This document shows, piece by piece, positions 13,682-14,908 of a stretch of DNA of 14,908 nt. Each line of letters opens with the position of its first letter. Positions within the stretch are counted from its first letter, which is position 1. The DNA is taken from the NCBI GenBank assembly GCA_035549615.1, contig DASZQO010000357.1:1-14908 (forward strand). The letters run 5' to 3'. A model generated the notes under the pieces. The model did not search any database, had not been told where the DNA came from, and saw only the letters and a program-made list of their open reading frames with translations. The stretch is from JAKAWQ01 sp035549615 (GTDB lineage Bacteria; Pseudomonadota; Alphaproteobacteria; Acetobacterales; Acetobacteraceae). The translations under genes and the position numbers were made by a program.

Positions 13682-13834
13682 CTACTGTGCCGGCTGGGCC
13701 GGGGGTGCGGCGGGGGGAACGACGATCGTCGTGTTGGACTTTGGGGGCGGCGGATCGCTGCTGCTGAAGCTGAAGCAGCCCGCAAGCAGCAGCGGAAGGA
13801 GAATGGCGACGGCCGACCATCGAATGAACCGCAT
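13682..13834 (-). CDS. Mini-lipoprotein B (50 residues), paralogue of A
   Basis: Translation from the ATG at 13834 gives MRFIRWSAVAILLPLLLAGC, a textbook lipoprotein signal with C20, then FSFSSSDPPPPKSNTTIVVP and a short PAAPPAQPAQ tail. AGGGGAG on the minus strand lies five bases ahead of the start. Compared with copy A, 26 of the first 41 residues are identical by my hand alignment, including RW, the lipobox cysteine position, SSS, PPK and NTTIVVPP. The Cys-containing tail of A is replaced by a Pro/Ala/Gln tail. The tandem arrangement indicates duplication followed by divergence of the C-terminus. The upstream region carries a 14-bp tandem repeat. Confidence 0.82.
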   Translation of the reverse strand: MRFIRWSAVAILLPLLLAGCFSFSSSDPPPPKSNTTIVVPPAAPPAQPAQ

Positions 13835-13855
13835 GACGCTCCCCTTTGGCACTTC

Positions 13856-13883
13856 TATCCGCTCACTGGTATCCGCTCACTGG
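13856..13883. repeat. Exact 14-bp tandem duplication upstream of mini-lipoprotein B
   Basis: TATCCGCTCACTGG occurs twice head to tail (13856-13869 and 13870-13883) without a mismatch, 22 bases before the lipoprotein B start codon on the minus strand. The position overlaps the expected leader or promoter. It may be a recent slippage duplication or a two-site operator. The rest of the 178-bp gap to the RraA-family gene shows nothing I can identify. Confidence 0.8.
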
Positions 13884-14012
13884 GCGGACCGCATGCTCGC
13901 CCGCGGGCCGCACAACGAGACGAATGAAGGGGGTTTGTGGCCTCAGTTTGACCAGAGTCCGAGGAAATCGGGCAACCCAGGCGAAATTGCTTAGCTCCTG
14001 ATCACCCCCTGA

Positions 14013-14729
14013 TTACCCCTTAGGCGACTCCCGGGCGACCCAAGCCTCATAGCGCGCGCGGGTCTCGGCATTTGGGGGATAGAGCCCGGGCAGCGAGGCT
14101 CCCTTCTCGACCTCCGCCATGATCCAGGTTTCAAGCCGTTCCTGCTCCGCCGCCATCGCCGCCACCGGCTCGATCAGGGCCTGGGGGATGAGCACCGCGC
14201 CATCCTCGTCCACCACGACGACATCGTCGGGGAAGATGGCCACGCCGCCGCAGGCGATCGGCTCCTGCCAGCTGACGAAGGTGAGACCGCCGACGGAAGG
14301 CGGCGCTGCCGCCCCCTGGCACCAGACCGGAAGCCCGGTGGCGAGCACGCCGGCGACATCCCGCACAACGCCGTCCGTCACCAGCGCCGCCACGCCGCGC
14401 CGGGCCATGCGGGCGCAGAGAATATCGCCGAAGATGCCGGCATCGGTCACGCCCATGGCGTCGACGACGGCGATGCAGCCGGCCGGCATGTCCTCGATCG
14501 CGGCCCGGGTCGAGCGCGGGGAGGACCAGCTTTCCGGGGTGGCGAGATCCTCGCGGGCCGGGACGAAGCGGAGGGTGAAGGCGCGGCCGACGAGACGCTC
14601 CTTGACCGGCCGGAGCGGACGGGCGCGCCGGATCCAGACATTGCGCAGGCCCTTCTTGAGCAGCACGGTCGTCAGCGTCGCGGTGGAGACGCCGGCCAGG
14701 GTCTGCGCGATCGCCGGGTCGAGATCCAT
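14013..14729 (-). CDS. RraA family protein (RNase-regulator / aldolase-like)
   Basis: This 238-residue protein belongs to the RraA-like family, which includes the E. coli RNase E inhibitor RraA (161 residues) and class II 4-hydroxy-4-methyl-2-oxoglutarate/oxaloacetate aldolases. It is longer than either core. Visible family features are VSTATLTTVLLKKGLRN (14-30), DAMGVTDAGIFGDILCARMARRG (90-112) and the ligand motif VTDGVVRD (117-124) with R123 and D124. The acidic residue often found three positions after D124 in the aldolases is a glycine (G127), so aldolase activity is uncertain. The ATG at 14729 is preferred; an upstream in-frame ATG at 14825 would add an unconserved-looking stretch that begins close to the dispersed repeat. 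The upstream GGAG is weakly spaced. It appears to be a single-gene unit. Confidence 0.85.
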   Translation of the reverse strand: MDLDPAIAQTLAGVSTATLTTVLLKKGLRNVWIRRARPLRPVKERLVGRAFTLRFVPAREDLATPESWSSPRSTRAAIEDMPAGCIAVVDAMGVTDAGIFGDILCARMARRGVAALVTDGVVRDVAGVLATGLPVWCQGAAAPPSVGGLTFVSWQEPIACGGVAIFPDDVVVVDEDGAVLIPQALIEPVAAMAAEQERLETWIMAEVEKGASLPGLYPPNAETRARYEAWVARESPKG

Positions 14730-14837
14730 GGGCGGAAGCTCCGGTTGCGGGTGAGAGGCGAGGCGAAAGCAGAAACGGGACCATAGCGCAAGGGACGCAC
14801 CCGCGAGCGGGAGGGGATCGCGCATGTTCCCGCCAGC

Positions 14838-14900
14838 CGCTCTCTAATTGTTTTTGCGCGCCTCTTCACGCGATCAGCCGGGCCCGTCTGATCGCGATCG
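14838..14900 (-). repeat. Dispersed hairpin-plus-linker element, copy 2
   Basis: Inverted second copy of the element at 2161-2223. On the plus strand CGCGATCAG (14869-14877) pairs with CTGATCGCG (14888-14896) around a further self-complementary CGGGCCCG. Read on the minus strand the stem is followed by TGAAGA, CGCAAAAACAA (14848-14858) and a GAGAG-like end, as in copy 1. It lies upstream of the RraA-family gene and is not in a coding region. The window ends eight bases beyond it. Confidence 0.75.
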
Positions 14901-14908
14901 GGCTCTAC

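Noticed and set aside
13332..13820. 162-codon minus-strand frame covering both lipoprotein regions
   Set aside because: Its first two thirds run out of frame through lipoprotein B and the gap. Only the last 56 codons, with their own ribosome binding site and signal peptide, are convincing.

Overview
The window is a 14.9 kb piece of a high-GC alphaproteobacterial chromosome. It carries a ChpT-type histidine phosphotransferase (the alphaproteobacterial CckA-ChpT-CtrA relay), a membrane-bound ferritin of the MbfA type and a DUF3553 protein. Protein composition and gene content look most like Acetobacteraceae/Rhodospirillales, but that placement is inference because there is no rRNA. I see no tRNA, rRNA, CRISPR array, insertion sequence, integrase or phage gene, so this is mostly ordinary core chromosome with several unexplained intergenic structures.

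Layout: 1-1410 (minus) is an EnvZ/OmpR-like two-component pair whose kinase is cut by the left edge. Divergent from it at 1595-2143 is a secreted, Met/Pro/Gly-rich protein. 2144-2397 holds a run of strong hairpins between convergent genes. 2398-4851 (minus) holds cytochrome b561, mbfA and chpT. Divergent from chpT are a DUF3553 gene and moaA (4980-6205), ending in a near-perfect terminator. 6242-6535 is an AT-richer, repeat-bearing gap. 6536-10000 (minus) is a likely transcription unit purB > YajR-like MFS transporter > TANGO2/NRDE protein. 10084-10695 (plus) is a TerC/YjbE-family membrane protein, tail to tail with radC and map (minus). 12515-13189 (plus) is a DUF2459 lipoprotein. 13249-13834 (minus) holds two tandem paralogous mini-lipoproteins of 56 and 50 residues and a possible 23-codon ORF. 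14013-14729 (minus) is an RraA-family protein.

Functional themes are housekeeping: purine synthesis (purB), molybdenum cofactor (moaA), protein N-terminal processing (map), cell-cycle phosphorelay (chpT), and metal, heme and redox physiology (mbfA, TerC, cytochrome b561, TANGO2-like).

The most notable items are: (i) the two mini-lipoproteins sharing an ungapped core ending NTTIVVPP, with a short ORF behind a consensus Shine-Dalgarno directly after the first; (ii) a roughly 63-nt hairpin-plus-linker element present twice in inverted orientation near the two ends of the window (2161-2223 and 14838-14900), probably a dispersed intergenic repeat; and (iii) an unusual number of short tandem repeats of 12-15 bp in intergenic regions and in the histidine kinase linker.
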